Under the pieces are notes generated by a model. It did not search any database. It worked only from the letters and a program-made list of their open reading frames with translations, and was not told the origin of the DNA. This document shows, piece after piece, positions 19,549-28,840 of a DNA stretch of 41,981 bases. The stretch spans positions 1 to 41,981 of the forward strand of contig JAKMDW010000093.1 in the NCBI GenBank assembly GCA_022426245.1, written 5' to 3'. Made by a program: the position numbers and the translations under genes. The first letter of the stretch is position 1; every line of letters begins with the position of its first letter. The DNA comes from Alphaproteobacteria bacterium (GTDB taxonomy: Bacteria > Pseudomonadota > Alphaproteobacteria > RS24).

Positions 19549-20423
19549 GCAAAATAGCATTTATCGGGCTTGGCAATATGGGCCTGCCGATGGCCAAGAA
19601 TCTGGTCGCGGCGGGGCATGATGTCGCCGGCTTTGACCTGTCGGCGGAGGCCAAATCGGCGTTGAAAGAAGCGGGCGGCGCGGCGGCTGACACCATTGCG
19701 GCAGCGGTAAGCGCGGCGGAGGTCATCGTCTCCATGTTACCGGCGGGCAAGCATGTGAGCGCGGTTTATACCGAGGCCGAGGGCGTGTTGGCGCAGGCCA
19801 AAGCGGGCGCGCTGCTGATTGACAGTTCGACGATTGATGTCGATACCGCGCGCGCGGTTTCGGCGCAGGCCGAGGTGGCGGGCTTTGCGATGGTCGATGC
19901 GCCGGTTTCCGGCGGTGTCGGCGGCGCGGCGGCGGGCACGCTGACTTTCATGGTCGGCGGCACGGCGACAAGTTTTGCTGCGGCCAAGCCTTACCTCGAT
20001 ATTATGGGGCAAAACATCTTCCACGCCGGCGCGGCGGGCAATGGGCAGGTCGCCAAGATTTGCAATAATATGCTGCTCGGCATTTCGATGATCGGCACAG
20101 CGGAGGCTTTCACGCTGGGCGAAAACCTGGGGCTGGACGCGCAGCCCTTGTTTGATATTTCCTCTACCGCTTCCGGCCAGTGCTGGCGCATGCCCAGCTA
20201 TTGCCCGGCACCGGGGCCGGTGCCCACCAGTCCGGCCAATAATGATTATCAGGCCGGTTTCACCGCCGCCATGATGCTGAAGGATTTGCTGTTGGCGCAA
20301 GAGGCCTCAGCCTCAGCCAGCGCCGCCACGCCAATGGGCCAGCGCGCCGCCGAACTCTACACGCAAATGGCCGACGCCGGCCACGCCGAACTGGATTTTT
20401 CGGGGATTATAAAAGAATTATAA
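19545..20423 (+). CDS. mmsB: 3-hydroxyisobutyrate dehydrogenase
   Basis: MmsB oxidises 3-hydroxyisobutyrate to methylmalonate semialdehyde with NAD+. The 292-residue protein has GLGNMGLPMAKNLVAAGHDV at residues 7-26, the substrate motif DAPVSGGVGGAAAGTLTFM, the catalytic-Lys block GNGQVAKICNNMLLGI and a late NDYQAGFTAAMMLKDL typical of true HIBADH. It is the third gene of the valine operon, starting inside the hydrolase stop. No methylmalonate semialdehyde dehydrogenase (mmsA) follows, so the final step must be encoded elsewhere. Confidence 0.95.
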   Translation: MSKIAFIGLGNMGLPMAKNLVAAGHDVAGFDLSAEAKSALKEAGGAAADTIAAAVSAAEVIVSMLPAGKHVSAVYTEAEGVLAQAKAGALLIDSSTIDVDTARAVSAQAEVAGFAMVDAPVSGGVGGAAAGTLTFMVGGTATSFAAAKPYLDIMGQNIFHAGAAGNGQVAKICNNMLLGISMIGTAEAFTLGENLGLDAQPLFDISSTASGQCWRMPSYCPAPGPVPTSPANNDYQAGFTAAMMLKDLLLAQEASASASAATPMGQRAAELYTQMADAGHAELDFSGIIKEL

Positions 20424-20622
20424 CGTCCAATCGGCGCAACGGGTCGCCAGCGGCTAATGCTCTTAAGCGTGGGCGCAAGGCGCACTAACAATCTTCCGCT
20501 TCGCGAGCCGCATTTTGGGAGGCTTTGCGGTGCTGCGCCGAGACACCCTCGAAGCTGTATCGCCTTCGCGGCAACTTTCTATTGTTGTCTCTTTCGGCGC
20601 AAATTTGACGTATGGCTCTAAC
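20424..20622. other. 199-base spacer between convergent genes
   Basis: No convincing gene on either strand. It holds a small possible hairpin (CCGCA 20508-20512 with TGCGG 20526-20530). A short CCTAA/TTAGG inverted repeat (20622-20626 and 20633-20637) spans the DUF1295 stop at its right edge. There is no U-tract-type terminator for mmsB. Composition is similar to the coding neighbours, so it may be a decayed gene or a repeat element, which a genome-wide search would show. Confidence 0.4.
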
Positions 20623-21411
20623 CTAAAATATCTTAGGCACAAATCTATTCGTGCGTTCCATATATTCCGTATAGCCCGGTTTCTTCTTCAGGCTGCGTTC
20701 CAGCATTTCGGCGCCCGACACATTGACCAGCAGATAATTCATGATGATGGGCGCGAAAATCGTCCAGATGGCCTCCGGCGTGGCGGCTACCACAGCGCCA
20801 TAAATACCCCACCAGAAAACCGCATCACCGAAATAATTCGGGTGACGGGTATATTTCCACCAGCCGCTGTCCAGCAGCGGCGGCTTGTCTTTTAGCGCGC
20901 GAAATTTGGTCAGTTGAATGTCGGCACTGGCTTCCATATAAAGCCCGCCCAATGCGACCAATAAAAACACAATGGTGAGGCCGGGCAGGGCCGCGTCGCC
21001 GCCAAAATAAAACGCCGTCATAAACGGCATAGAGACCAGCCACATCAGCACCCCTTGAAAGGTGAAGACGGTGAAGAAGCTGCGCCACCAAAACTTATTG
21101 CCGTGATATTCGCGCATTTTTTGATAACGATAATCTTCCTCGCCCTCGCGCCGCCAGCGCGTAAACAAATGCAGCCATAGGCGCAGACCCCACAAAATAA
21201 CGGCGAGGCCGGTGGCGATGCCGAGCGGGCTGAGATTGCCTGCTGTCAGCAATGTTGTGGTGGCAATGGCCGCATAGCCGCCGCCCCAAAACATATCAAT
21301 TATACTTGCGTCAGAAATAAGCAGGCTGACAATCCAGACACCCGTCAGCAAAACGGCGGCAGTTACGGCACCGGTCAGATAAGGGCTTGCAGTTAACGTT
21401 TCAATAATCAT
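20623..21411 (-). CDS. DUF1295 / steroid 5-alpha reductase-like membrane protein
   Basis: A 262-residue integral membrane protein with about six to seven hydrophobic helices. Family features are the N-terminal DASIIDMFWGGGYA, the central WRREGEEDYRYQKMREYHG, and the C-terminal signature DSGWWKYTRHPNYFGDAVFWWG followed by ALSL-type ending GYTEYMERTNRFVPKIF. The YTRHPNYFGD motif is shared with isoprenylcysteine methyltransferases and 5-alpha reductases, where it lies near the cofactor site. The bacterial substrate is unknown. It is transcribed divergently from the glycerophosphodiesterase gene across 52 bases. Confidence 0.88.
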   Translation of the reverse strand: MIIETLTASPYLTGAVTAAVLLTGVWIVSLLISDASIIDMFWGGGYAAIATTTLLTAGNLSPLGIATGLAVILWGLRLWLHLFTRWRREGEEDYRYQKMREYHGNKFWWRSFFTVFTFQGVLMWLVSMPFMTAFYFGGDAALPGLTIVFLLVALGGLYMEASADIQLTKFRALKDKPPLLDSGWWKYTRHPNYFGDAVFWWGIYGAVVAATPEAIWTIFAPIIMNYLLVNVSGAEMLERSLKKKPGYTEYMERTNRFVPKIF

Positions 21412-21463
21412 GGTAGAAGGCTAACTAGGATTATGCGCGCTGTCAGCAAGTTTGTGAGGGCTT

Positions 21464-22234
21464 ATGCGTCCACCGGCCAAATATAAATATCTAGCCCATG
21501 AGGGCGTGTTGGCTTTCGCCCATCGCGGCGGCGACCGCGTCGCGCCGGAAAACACCGTGGCCGCGTTTCAAGATGCGGTGGCACAGGGCTATCGCTATCT
21601 CGAAACCGATGTGCACGCCTCCAAAGACGGTGTGGTCTATGCGTTTCATGATGATGATTTGAACCGCATGGCCGCGGGTTTTGATGGTGAGGATGTCGCC
21701 ATCTCAACCCTCACGGCGGCCGAGATTGACCGCTTGCGCGTGCATGGCGGCCATCACATTCCGACCATGGCGGAATTATTCGAGAGCTTTCCCGAGGCGC
21801 GGTTTAACATTGATGCCAAAGCTTGGCCGGTGGTCGAGCCGCTGATTGCGCTGATCAATAAAACCGAGACCCATCAGCGGATTTGCATCGGTTCGTTCTC
21901 CGACAAACGCATTAAAACCGTGTTGCGCGGCGTCGGCGATATTTGCCATAGCCTTGGCCCGCTGGGCGCGGTGCGGTTTCGCCTCGCGGCTTGGGGGCGA
22001 TTGCCGATAGCGTATTCGGCGGGAGCTGTGCAATTTCCGGTCAGCGAATATGGCGTGCCGATGGTCACGCCTGCCAGTATCGCCTACGCCCATAAGCGGG
22101 GGTTGCAAGTGCATGTTTGGACGATTAACAACGAATCGACCATGCACGGATTGCTCGATATGGGCGTTGACGGGCTGATGACAGATGATTGCGCGCTGCT
22201 GAAAAAAGTGCTGGTTGCGCGCAATCTTTGGTAA
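21464..22234 (+). CDS. Glycerophosphodiester phosphodiesterase
   Basis: A 256-residue cytoplasmic GDPD-family TIM-barrel enzyme that hydrolyses glycerophosphodiesters, recycling phospholipid head groups to sn-glycerol 3-phosphate and an alcohol. Visible catalytic and metal residues are in FAHRGGDRVAPENT (His20, Arg21), YLETDVHASKDG (Glu and Asp) and the second His in YAFHDDDLNRMAAG. The C-terminal VHVWTINNESTMHGLLDMGVDG and LMTDD complete the family pattern. No signal peptide is seen. GTGAGGG precedes ATG 21464. Confidence 0.92.
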   Translation: MRPPAKYKYLAHEGVLAFAHRGGDRVAPENTVAAFQDAVAQGYRYLETDVHASKDGVVYAFHDDDLNRMAAGFDGEDVAISTLTAAEIDRLRVHGGHHIPTMAELFESFPEARFNIDAKAWPVVEPLIALINKTETHQRICIGSFSDKRIKTVLRGVGDICHSLGPLGAVRFRLAAWGRLPIAYSAGAVQFPVSEYGVPMVTPASIAYAHKRGLQVHVWTINNESTMHGLLDMGVDGLMTDDCALLKKVLVARNLW

Positions 22235-22390
22235 AATACTCTCTGGTAAACCACTGGCGCAGCAGCAATTTCTGTGGATGCGTTTGCCCTGCGGCGCTTT
22301 GGCGGATCGCAGTGCTTTTGTGACCCCGCGCTTTGTGCTACATGAAAGCAAATGACGAGTCGCTCGGCAATCGATTTGAAAGGAAACTCA

Positions 22391-23701
22391 ATGTCGGAAT
22401 CCAGCAAAATTGACGCTTTGGAAAACGAATTTTTCACGCAAACCGTTGCAGAACGCGACCCTGAAATTGCCGAGGTTCTTGGCCTAGAAATGGGTCGCCA
22501 GCGCAATCAGATTGAGTTGATTGCTTCTGAAAATATTGCCTCAAAGGCGGTGCTGGAAGTGCAGGGTTCGGTGCTGACCAATAAATATGCCGAGGGCTAT
22601 CCGGGGCGGCGTTATTATGGTGGTTGCGAGCATGTCGATATTGCCGAGAGCTTGGCCATTGAGCGCGTCAAAAAACTTTATGATTGCGCCTATGCCAATG
22701 TGCAGCCCAATTCAGGCTCGCAAGCCAACCAAGCTGTGATGACGGCGCTGATTAAGCCGGGCGACACGATTTTGGGCATGAGCTTGGCGGCAGGTGGTCA
22801 CCTGACACATGGCGCGAAGCCCAATCAGTCGGGAAAATGGTTCAACGCCGTGCAATATGGTGTGCGCGAAGACGACCATCTGATTGACTATGACGAAGTT
22901 GAAAGCCTTGCCAAAGAGCATAAGCCGCAACTGATTATCGCCGGTGGGTCGGCTTATCCGCGGGTTATTGATTTCAGACGCTTCCGTGAAATTGCCGATG
23001 CTGTTGGTGCATATTTGTTGGTTGATATGGCGCATATTTCGGGCCTCGTGGCCGGTGGTGCACACCCAAGCCCGCTGCCTTATGCCGATGCGGTGACCAC
23101 GACAACGCATAAAACGCTGCGCGGCCCGCGCGGTGGCCTTATCCTCACAAATAATGAAGAACTCGGCAAAAAGTTTAACTCCGCCATTTTCCCGGGCATT
23201 CAAGGTGGCCCGCTTATGCATGTGATTGCCGCCAAAGCTGTGGCTTTCGGTGAAGCGCTGGAGCCTGATTACAAATTATATATCCAGCAAGTTGTGCAAA
23301 ATGCCAAGGCGCTGGCCGACACGCTGGTCGGACACGGCTTTGATATTGTTTCCGGCGGCACGGATAATCACCTTGTCTTGGTTGATTTACGCCCCAAAGG
23401 CCTGACCGGTGACGTTGCCGAAGCGGCGATGGAGCGGGCATTCATTACCTGTAATAAGAACGGCGTGCCGTTTGATCCGGCTCCGCCCATGGTTACATCG
23501 GGAGTGCGACTTGGCACACCGGCCGGCACAACGCGGGGCTTCGGCGTTGCCGAGTTCCAAAAAGTCGGTGACTTGATTGCGCGTGTGCTGGATGCGGTAG
23601 CTGCCAGTGTCGCAAATGGAGACGGCGAAGCTGCGCCTAATGAAGAAGCCGCTGTGCGCGCTGAAGTTGAAGCGCTGTGCGCGCGCTTCCCGATTTACTA
23701 G
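22391..23701 (+). CDS. glyA: Serine hydroxymethyltransferase
   Basis: GlyA interconverts serine and glycine with tetrahydrofolate, the main source of one-carbon units. The 436-residue protein shows [17 protein letters not shown], the [14 protein letters not shown] block, the PLP-lysine region [13 protein letters not shown] and the C-terminal [17 protein letters not shown] use ATG 22391, ten bases after AAGGA, rather than the in-frame ATG at 22352. It heads the run glyA-nrdR-ribD typical of alphaproteobacteria. The 156-base region upstream holds no recognisable glycine riboswitch. Confidence 0.97.
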   Translation: MSESSKIDALENEFFTQTVAERDPEIAEVLGLEMGRQRNQIELIASENIASKAVLEVQGSVLTNKYAEGYPGRRYYGGCEHVDIAESLAIERVKKLYDCAYANVQPNSGSQANQAVMTALIKPGDTILGMSLAAGGHLTHGAKPNQSGKWFNAVQYGVREDDHLIDYDEVESLAKEHKPQLIIAGGSAYPRVIDFRRFREIADAVGAYLLVDMAHISGLVAGGAHPSPLPYADAVTTTTHKTLRGPRGGLILTNNEELGKKFNSAIFPGIQGGPLMHVIAAKAVAFGEALEPDYKLYIQQVVQNAKALADTLVGHGFDIVSGGTDNHLVLVDLRPKGLTGDVAEAAMERAFITCNKNGVPFDPAPPMVTSGVRLGTPAGTTRGFGVAEFQKVGDLIARVLDAVAASVANGDGEAAPNEEAAVRAEVEALCARFPIY

Positions 23702-23710
23702 AGTTTATTT

Positions 23711-24172
23711 ATGCGTTGTCCCTACTGCATGAATGCCGATACGCAGGTTAAGGACAGCCGTCCGACCGAAGATAATTCGGTTATCCGCCGCCGCCGTGTG
23801 TGTGCCGATTGCGGTGGTCGTTTCACGACGTTTGAGCGTATTCAGTTGCGCGAGCTGACCATTGTCAAAAACACCGGTCGCAAAGTGCCGTTTGAGCGCG
23901 ACAAGCTCATGCGTTCTGTGCAAGTCGCTCTGCGAAAACGCCCCGTTGAGCCGGAACGAATTGAACGTATGGTATCCGGGATTGTGCGTCGTCTGGAGAA
24001 TTTGGGCGAGTCTGAAATTCCCGCCAAAATGGTTGGCGAATTGGTAATGGAAGGGCTTTACGCGCTCGATCAGGTGGCTTATGTGCGGTTCGCTTCGGTT
24101 TACCGAAACTTCCGCGAAGCCAAGGATTTTGAAGAATTCCTCGGGGAAATGAGCGGTCAGCCCGACCCATAG
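23711..24172 (+). CDS. nrdR: Transcriptional repressor NrdR
   Basis: NrdR senses ATP and dATP and represses ribonucleotide reductase genes by binding NrdR boxes. The 153-residue protein has an N-terminal zinc ribbon with Cys3/Cys6 ([17 protein letters not shown]) and a second Cys pair in [16 protein letters not shown], then an ATP-cone domain starting [19 protein letters not shown]. It begins nine bases after the glyA stop. The glyA-nrdR-ribD arrangement is conserved and does not by itself imply that NrdR regulates these genes. Confidence 0.97.
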   Translation: MRCPYCMNADTQVKDSRPTEDNSVIRRRRVCADCGGRFTTFERIQLRELTIVKNTGRKVPFERDKLMRSVQVALRKRPVEPERIERMVSGIVRRLENLGESEIPAKMVGELVMEGLYALDQVAYVRFASVYRNFREAKDFEEFLGEMSGQPDP

Positions 24173-24211
24173 CCGCCATCCCGAAAGGCTCTAGCTCGAT
24201 AGGGAGACGCG

Positions 24212-25270
24212 GTGACCCAACAGGTTCACAAAACCGATAAAGATTATATGCGTCAGGCTTTGCGGCTTGGGCGTTTCGGCTTGGGCAGCACGGCGCCCAA
24301 TCCGGCGGTCGGTTGTGTGCTGGTTAAAGATGCGCAGATTATCGGCAGCGGCTTCACCCAAAAATCGGGTCGACCGCATGCTGAGGCGATGGCATTGGAC
24401 GAGGCGGGCGATGAGGCGCGGGGCGCAACCGCCTATGTGACACTGGAGCCATGTGCCCATACCGGCGAGACGCCGCCTTGTGCTGCTTCATTGAACGATG
24501 CAGGCGTGGCGCGTGTGGTCTATGCGATTGATGACCCTGACCCGCGCGTGAATGGCGGCGGCGCGGCGATGTTGCAGGAAGCGGGGATGGATGTTGAACG
24601 CGGCGTGTTGGCCGATGAGGCACGGCGCGACCAGCTCGGATTCCTACTGAGCAAAACCGAGGGTCGGCCAATGGTAACGTTGAAACTTGCGGTCAGTGCC
24701 AATGGTTTTATGCGGACGCCGCAAGGCGAAAGCCCATGGATAACCGGCCCGCTTGCGCGTAAAAGCGGGCATTTATTGCGCGCGCAGCATGACGCAATCG
24801 TGACCGGCGCAGGCACAGTGAAGCAAGATAACCCATCGCTGGATTGCCGATTGCCCGGGCGGGCTGATGCGTCGCCCGTGCCGGTAGTGATGTCGCGCAG
24901 CGGCGCCTTACCGGACAATTGCAAACTGGCACAGCGCGACAATGTGATTATCAGCGATGGCACACCCGAGGCTGTGCTGGCTGATTTGGCATTGCGTGGC
25001 ATAACCCGCGCCCTGCTGGAATGCGGCCCAAAACTGGCGGCGGCTTTTTTGGCTGATGATTTGGTTGATGAGATTGCGCTGTTTACCGCACCGCATGAAG
25101 TGGCCATGACAGGCGAAAGTGATATATCCCAAATGCAGCTAGACCTGAGGCGTTTCTCGAAAACCCATCAGGCAATGCTGGGGCCTGACAGTTACGTGCA
25201 TTATTGTCGCGAAAGGAAAAATTCATGTTCACCGGAATTATCACCGATATCGGCACCATTGCGAAAGTGA
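24212..25270 (+). CDS. ribD: Bifunctional riboflavin deaminase/reductase
   Basis: RibD carries out the second and third steps of riboflavin synthesis. The N-terminal deaminase domain (to about residue 145) has the zinc motif with HAE (SGRPHAEAMAL) and PCAHTGETPPC. The C-terminal reductase domain starts near RPMVTLKLAVSANGFM and includes ITGPLARKSGHLLRAQHDAI. The start is GTG 24212 with GGGAG upstream. The frame runs 46 bases into ribE, giving an unusual tail (ERKNSCSPELSPISAPLRK) that is unlikely to be part of the fold. Confidence 0.95.
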   Translation: MTQQVHKTDKDYMRQALRLGRFGLGSTAPNPAVGCVLVKDAQIIGSGFTQKSGRPHAEAMALDEAGDEARGATAYVTLEPCAHTGETPPCAASLNDAGVARVVYAIDDPDPRVNGGGAAMLQEAGMDVERGVLADEARRDQLGFLLSKTEGRPMVTLKLAVSANGFMRTPQGESPWITGPLARKSGHLLRAQHDAIVTGAGTVKQDNPSLDCRLPGRADASPVPVVMSRSGALPDNCKLAQRDNVIISDGTPEAVLADLALRGITRALLECGPKLAAAFLADDLVDEIALFTAPHEVAMTGESDISQMQLDLRRFSKTHQAMLGPDSYVHYCRERKNSCSPELSPISAPLRK

Positions 25271-25845
25271 CCAAAAGCGGCGATACGCGCTTTGATGTGC
25301 TGACGGCCTATGACACAGACACGATTGATATGGGCGCGTCGATTGCCCATTCGGGCGTGTGCTTAACGGTTATTGAAAAAGGCAAGGGCGCCGATGGCGA
25401 TTGGTTCGCGGTCGAGGCGTCAAAAGAAACCCTCGATGTCACCTCGGCAGGTGCTTGGCAAGAAGGCACAAAGCTTAACCTTGAGCGCGCTTTGAAAATG
25501 GGCGACGAACTGGGCGGGCATATTGTCTCCGGCCATGTTGACGGGCTGGCTGAAATTATTGCCATCACGCCCGAAGGTGATAGCCAGCGTTATACTTTCA
25601 AAACATCAGCAGCGCTGATGCCGTTTATTGCGCCAAAAGGGTCGGTGACCCTCGACGGCACATCATTGACGGTGAATGAAGTTGAAGGCCTGACCTTTGG
25701 CGTCAATCTTATTCCGCACACACAAGACGTCACCACATGGGGATTGTCGAAAGTGGGCGATATCATCAATCTGGAGATTGATGTCCTGGCCCGCTATGTC
25801 GCGCGCCTGAAACAAGCAGAACAGGAACTCGGAGACGCAAAATGA
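25225..25845 (+). CDS. ribE: Riboflavin synthase, alpha subunit
   Basis: RibE (also called RibC) dismutates two 6,7-dimethyl-8-ribityllumazines to riboflavin and the pyrimidine substrate of RibH. The 206-residue protein has the two tandem lumazine-binding domains: MFTGIITDIGTI and then GDELGGHIVSGHVDGLAEI followed by GSVTLDGTSLTVNEVEG. I start at ATG 25225, behind AAAGGAAA. It overlaps the ribD end and its TGA overlaps the next start (ATGA at 25842), indicating coupled translation. Confidence 0.96.
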   Translation: MFTGIITDIGTIAKVTKSGDTRFDVLTAYDTDTIDMGASIAHSGVCLTVIEKGKGADGDWFAVEASKETLDVTSAGAWQEGTKLNLERALKMGDELGGHIVSGHVDGLAEIIAITPEGDSQRYTFKTSAALMPFIAPKGSVTLDGTSLTVNEVEGLTFGVNLIPHTQDVTTWGLSKVGDIINLEIDVLARYVARLKQAEQELGDAK

Positions 25846-26954
25846 GCGAATTCAGCCAATATATTTCCACAGCGGAAGAAATTATCGAGGATACGCGCAA
25901 TGGCAAAATGATTGTGCTGGTTGACGCCGAAGACCGTGAGAATGAGGGCGACCTGATTATTCCGGCGCAAATGGCGACGCCGGATGCCATCAACTTCATG
26001 GCTAAATTCGGGCGCGGCCTGATTTGCCTGACGCTGTTGCAGGAGCGCGCCGACCAGCTGGGGCTTGAGTTAATGTCGCAAAATAATCGCTCGCGTCATC
26101 AAACAGCTTTCACCGTATCGATTGAAGCGCGCGAGGGCATCTCGACCGGCATCTCGGCGCATGACCGCTCCAAAACCGTTTCAGTGGCCATTGACCCGAC
26201 CAAAAGCATGCAAGACATCGTGTCGCCCGGGCATATTTTTCCCCTTGTTGCCCGCGATGGTGGCGTGCTCATGCGGGCCGGTCATACCGAAGCCTCGGTT
26301 GATATTGCGCGCCTCGCCGGACTTTATCCGGCCGGTGTAATTTGCGAGATTATGAATGATGACGGCACGATGGCGCGCCTGCCTGACCTCGTGCAGTTCG
26401 CGCAAATTCATGGGTTGAAGCTTGGCACGATTGCCGACCTGATTGCCTATCGCCGCCGCAATGACACGCTGGTTGAGCGTATTCATGAAGACACTTTTAC
26501 GCTGGCTAATGGCAGTGAAATGAAAGCCTTTATTTACCTCAACACCATTGCCAATGAAGAACATATTGCGCTGGTGAAGGGCGACATCTCGGGGCCGGAG
26601 CCGGTATTGACCCGCTTCCACGCCGAAAATCTGGTGGCCGATATTGCCGGTAGCGGTATGCCGCGCGCCGGTGTGTTTCAGCAAGCGCTGGAGAAGATCG
26701 ACGCGGAAGGGCGCGGCGTAGTGGTGATTATTCGAAACACCTCGCCAACGCCGTTTACCGATAGCCTCAACCCGCAGCCGACCGGCGACCCGATGCCGAC
26801 ACGCTTGCTTGATTATGGTGTCGGCGCACAAATTGTTGCTGATTTGGGTTTGCACGAAATTGAATTGCTGTCTGACACCCCGCGCACGGTTGTCGCGCTT
26901 GAGGGCTATGACCTAAAAATTGTCGGGCAGCGTCCGATAAATGGCGACAAATAG
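25842..26954 (+). CDS. ribB: 3,4-dihydroxy-2-butanone 4-phosphate synthase with degenerate GTP cyclohydrolase II domain
   Basis: The N-terminal ~205 residues are a complete RibB that makes the four-carbon unit of the riboflavin ring from ribulose 5-phosphate. They contain the acidic [37 protein letters not shown] and [17 protein letters not shown]. The C-terminal ~165 residues align in shape with GTP cyclohydrolase II ([28 protein letters not shown]), but no cysteine is present there at all. The three zinc cysteines needed for GTP cyclohydrolase II are therefore absent and the domain should be inactive. This RibBX-type arrangement is known in proteobacteria; the organism needs a separate ribA. 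Confidence 0.93.
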   Translation: MSEFSQYISTAEEIIEDTRNGKMIVLVDAEDRENEGDLIIPAQMATPDAINFMAKFGRGLICLTLLQERADQLGLELMSQNNRSRHQTAFTVSIEAREGISTGISAHDRSKTVSVAIDPTKSMQDIVSPGHIFPLVARDGGVLMRAGHTEASVDIARLAGLYPAGVICEIMNDDGTMARLPDLVQFAQIHGLKLGTIADLIAYRRRNDTLVERIHEDTFTLANGSEMKAFIYLNTIANEEHIALVKGDISGPEPVLTRFHAENLVADIAGSGMPRAGVFQQALEKIDAEGRGVVVIIRNTSPTPFTDSLNPQPTGDPMPTRLLDYGVGAQIVADLGLHEIELLSDTPRTVVALEGYDLKIVGQRPINGDK

Positions 26955-26963
26955 GAGCCTGAG

Positions 26964-27389
26964 ATGAGTAAGAAAGTTTTGATTGTCGAGGCGCGCTTTT
27001 ACGATGATATGGCCGACGCTTTAGCCGAGGGTGCTGCCGCCGTTCTTGATGCGGCCAGTGTCGCCTATGAGCGTGTTTCTGTGCCGGGCGTTTTGGAAGT
27101 GCCAGTGGCAATAAAATACGCCGCCGATAGCCATGCCTATGATGGCTATGTCGCGCTGGGCGTGGTTATTCGCGGTGAGACGACGCATTACGAGATTGTT
27201 TGCAATGAAAGCGCGCGCGCATTGATGGAGCTTGGCGTTAAAGACAAGCTGTCCATTGGCAACGGTATTCAGACGGTTGAGAATGAAGACCAAGCCTGGG
27301 CGCGTTGCAAAATGTCAGAAAAAGACAAGGGCGGTGGCGCGGCAAAAGCAGCACTTGCATTGATGGGCTTGCGCGATAGCTGGTCTTAA
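26964..27389 (+). CDS. ribH: 6,7-dimethyl-8-ribityllumazine synthase
   Basis: RibH condenses the RibB product with the RibD-derived pyrimidine to form lumazine. The 141-residue protein has the family's short length and motifs: [16 protein letters not shown] near the N-terminus, [34 protein letters not shown] with the catalytic His, and [16 protein letters not shown]. It begins nine bases after ribB with GGAGCC upstream of ATG 26964. The order ribD-ribE-ribB-ribH-nusB is the standard alphaproteobacterial one. Confidence 0.96.
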   Translation: MSKKVLIVEARFYDDMADALAEGAAAVLDAASVAYERVSVPGVLEVPVAIKYAADSHAYDGYVALGVVIRGETTHYEIVCNESARALMELGVKDKLSIGNGIQTVENEDQAWARCKMSEKDKGGGAAKAALALMGLRDSWS

Positions 27390-27404
27390 GGGTAAACCCC
27401 TCTC

Positions 27405-27881
27405 ATGAGTGCTGATACTTACGACGCCCGATCATCGGCTCGCTTGCTGGCTGTGCAAGCGCTTTATCAAATGGATATTGCGCGCACACCGCTTGAGGTC
27501 ATCATTCGTGAGTTTGGTGAGCATCGTTTGGAAGCCAAGCTGGACGATATTGAATTGCCCGCCGCTGATGGCGACCATTTTGAATTGGTGCTGCGCGGCG
27601 TGGTGGATAATCAGACACATATTGACCGCATCATTGACGGCAAGCTAGCCGAGAATTGGCGCTTGGCGCGGCTCGACAGCACATTGCGTGCCATCCTGCG
27701 TTGCGGCGTTTTGGAATTGACCCAAGCCCCTCAAGTGCCGCCCAAGGTTGTGGTGTCGCAATATTCGGATATCGCACACGCGTTTTTTGATGGTGCGGAA
27801 GGCGGCATGGCCAATGCGCTTTTGGATAATGTTGCCCAGGCGCTCGCCAATAATTCAGATAATGAGAACGCGGCGGTATAA
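27405..27881 (+). CDS. nusB: Transcription antitermination factor NusB
   Basis: NusB binds boxA RNA with NusE (S10) to promote antitermination on rRNA operons. The 158-residue protein is all-helical, with SARLLAVQALYQMDI (residues 9-23), LRGVVDNQTHIDRIID, WRLARLDSTLRAILRCGVLEL and VVSQYSDIAHAFFDGAEGG, all matching the family. It starts 15 bases after ribH. Nothing is unusual. Confidence 0.95.
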   Translation: MSADTYDARSSARLLAVQALYQMDIARTPLEVIIREFGEHRLEAKLDDIELPAADGDHFELVLRGVVDNQTHIDRIIDGKLAENWRLARLDSTLRAILRCGVLELTQAPQVPPKVVVSQYSDIAHAFFDGAEGGMANALLDNVAQALANNSDNENAAV

Positions 27882-27884
27882 GCC

Positions 27885-28814
27885 ATGGCTGACAATAAGC
27901 AGCTTGATGAGTTTGGCTTAATCGCTGAACTACTTGCGCCATTGGCTGATAATAAAGCGGCGGCCCGCCTCAGCGATGATGCGGCAAGGGTCGCGGTTCC
28001 CGATGGGCTCGAACTGGTCATCAGCACGGATATGCTGGTCGCCAATGTTCATTTTCCGCCGGATGCCGATGCGGCACTGGTCGCCAATCGTATGCTGGCT
28101 TGCAATATCTCTGACCTCGCAGCCAAAGGCGCGCAACCTTATGGCTGTTTGTTGACGCTTGGTGTCGCGGGAAATTGGGACAGCGCATTTTTGCAGCGCT
28201 TCGTCGCGACGCTGGCTGACGGTCTTAAAACCTATGACATGCAGCTTTGGGGCGGCGACACGGTGCGCGCCAATGAAGGCTTTGCCGGATTGGCGGTGCA
28301 TGGGCTTGTGCCGTCCGGTGAAATGCTGACACGCAGCGGCGCACAAGATGGCGATGATGTTTATGTCACCGGCACAATCGGTGATGGCTTTCTTGATTTG
28401 GCAGATTTGGGCCCGGCTTATGCCGCGCCCGCGCCGCCTATCGGGTTTGGGCAGGCGGCGCGCGGTTTGGCCAATGCGGCCATTGATGTCTCAGATGGTC
28501 TGATGGCCGACCTCGACCATATATGCCGCGCCAGCAAGGGTCGTATTAACGTTGAGGCTGAAGCCATACCGCTTTCCGAGGCGGGCAGGGCTTATGGCGA
28601 TTTGGCAGCTCTGCTGTGTGGCGGTGATGATTTGCAAATGGCTTTCACCGCACCACCTGCACATGCCGATATTTTGGGAATCGAGGCCGAAAAACACCGC
28701 ATCGCCTTGACCCGTATCGGGCGCTTTAGCGCAAGTGACGCGCATGAGGCGGTTTTGCGGGCCGAAAACGGACAGGAAATCAATGTGCAGAAACGCGGTT
28801 TTCGGCACTTCTAA
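27885..28814 (+). CDS. thiL: Thiamine-monophosphate kinase
   Basis: ThiL phosphorylates thiamine monophosphate to thiamine pyrophosphate, the active cofactor. The 309-residue protein starts with DEFGLIAELLAPLA and has the metal-binding RLSDDAARV, ISTDMLVANVHFPPDADA, LWGGDTVRA and AAIDVSDGLMADLDHICRAS. The late block LCGGDDLQMAFTAPP corresponds to the usual GGDDYELLFT. It begins three bases after nusB; nusB-thiL linkage is common in proteobacteria. No TPP riboswitch is seen, consistent with expression from the nusB transcript. Confidence 0.94.
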   Translation: MADNKQLDEFGLIAELLAPLADNKAAARLSDDAARVAVPDGLELVISTDMLVANVHFPPDADAALVANRMLACNISDLAAKGAQPYGCLLTLGVAGNWDSAFLQRFVATLADGLKTYDMQLWGGDTVRANEGFAGLAVHGLVPSGEMLTRSGAQDGDDVYVTGTIGDGFLDLADLGPAYAAPAPPIGFGQAARGLANAAIDVSDGLMADLDHICRASKGRINVEAEAIPLSEAGRAYGDLAALLCGGDDLQMAFTAPPAHADILGIEAEKHRIALTRIGRFSASDAHEAVLRAENGQEINVQKRGFRHF

Positions 28815-28840
28815 GCGGTTTCTAGACAATTCAGTCTTTT

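Noticed and set aside
20515-20895. Plus-strand frame across the 20.5 kb spacer
   Set aside because: Most of it is antisense to the DUF1295 gene; no family resemblance and no ribosome site.
22278-22355. 25-codon frame upstream of glyA
   Set aside because: Short, with no membrane or leader-peptide character and no attenuator-like hairpin after it.
22235-22390. Glycine riboswitch before glyA
   Set aside because: I see no tandem aptamer-like conserved cores. Without a covariance search this is a negative by eye only.
24173-24211. FMN riboswitch before ribD
   Set aside because: The gap is 39 bases, too short for the aptamer, and no RFN-type motif is visible before the rib genes.
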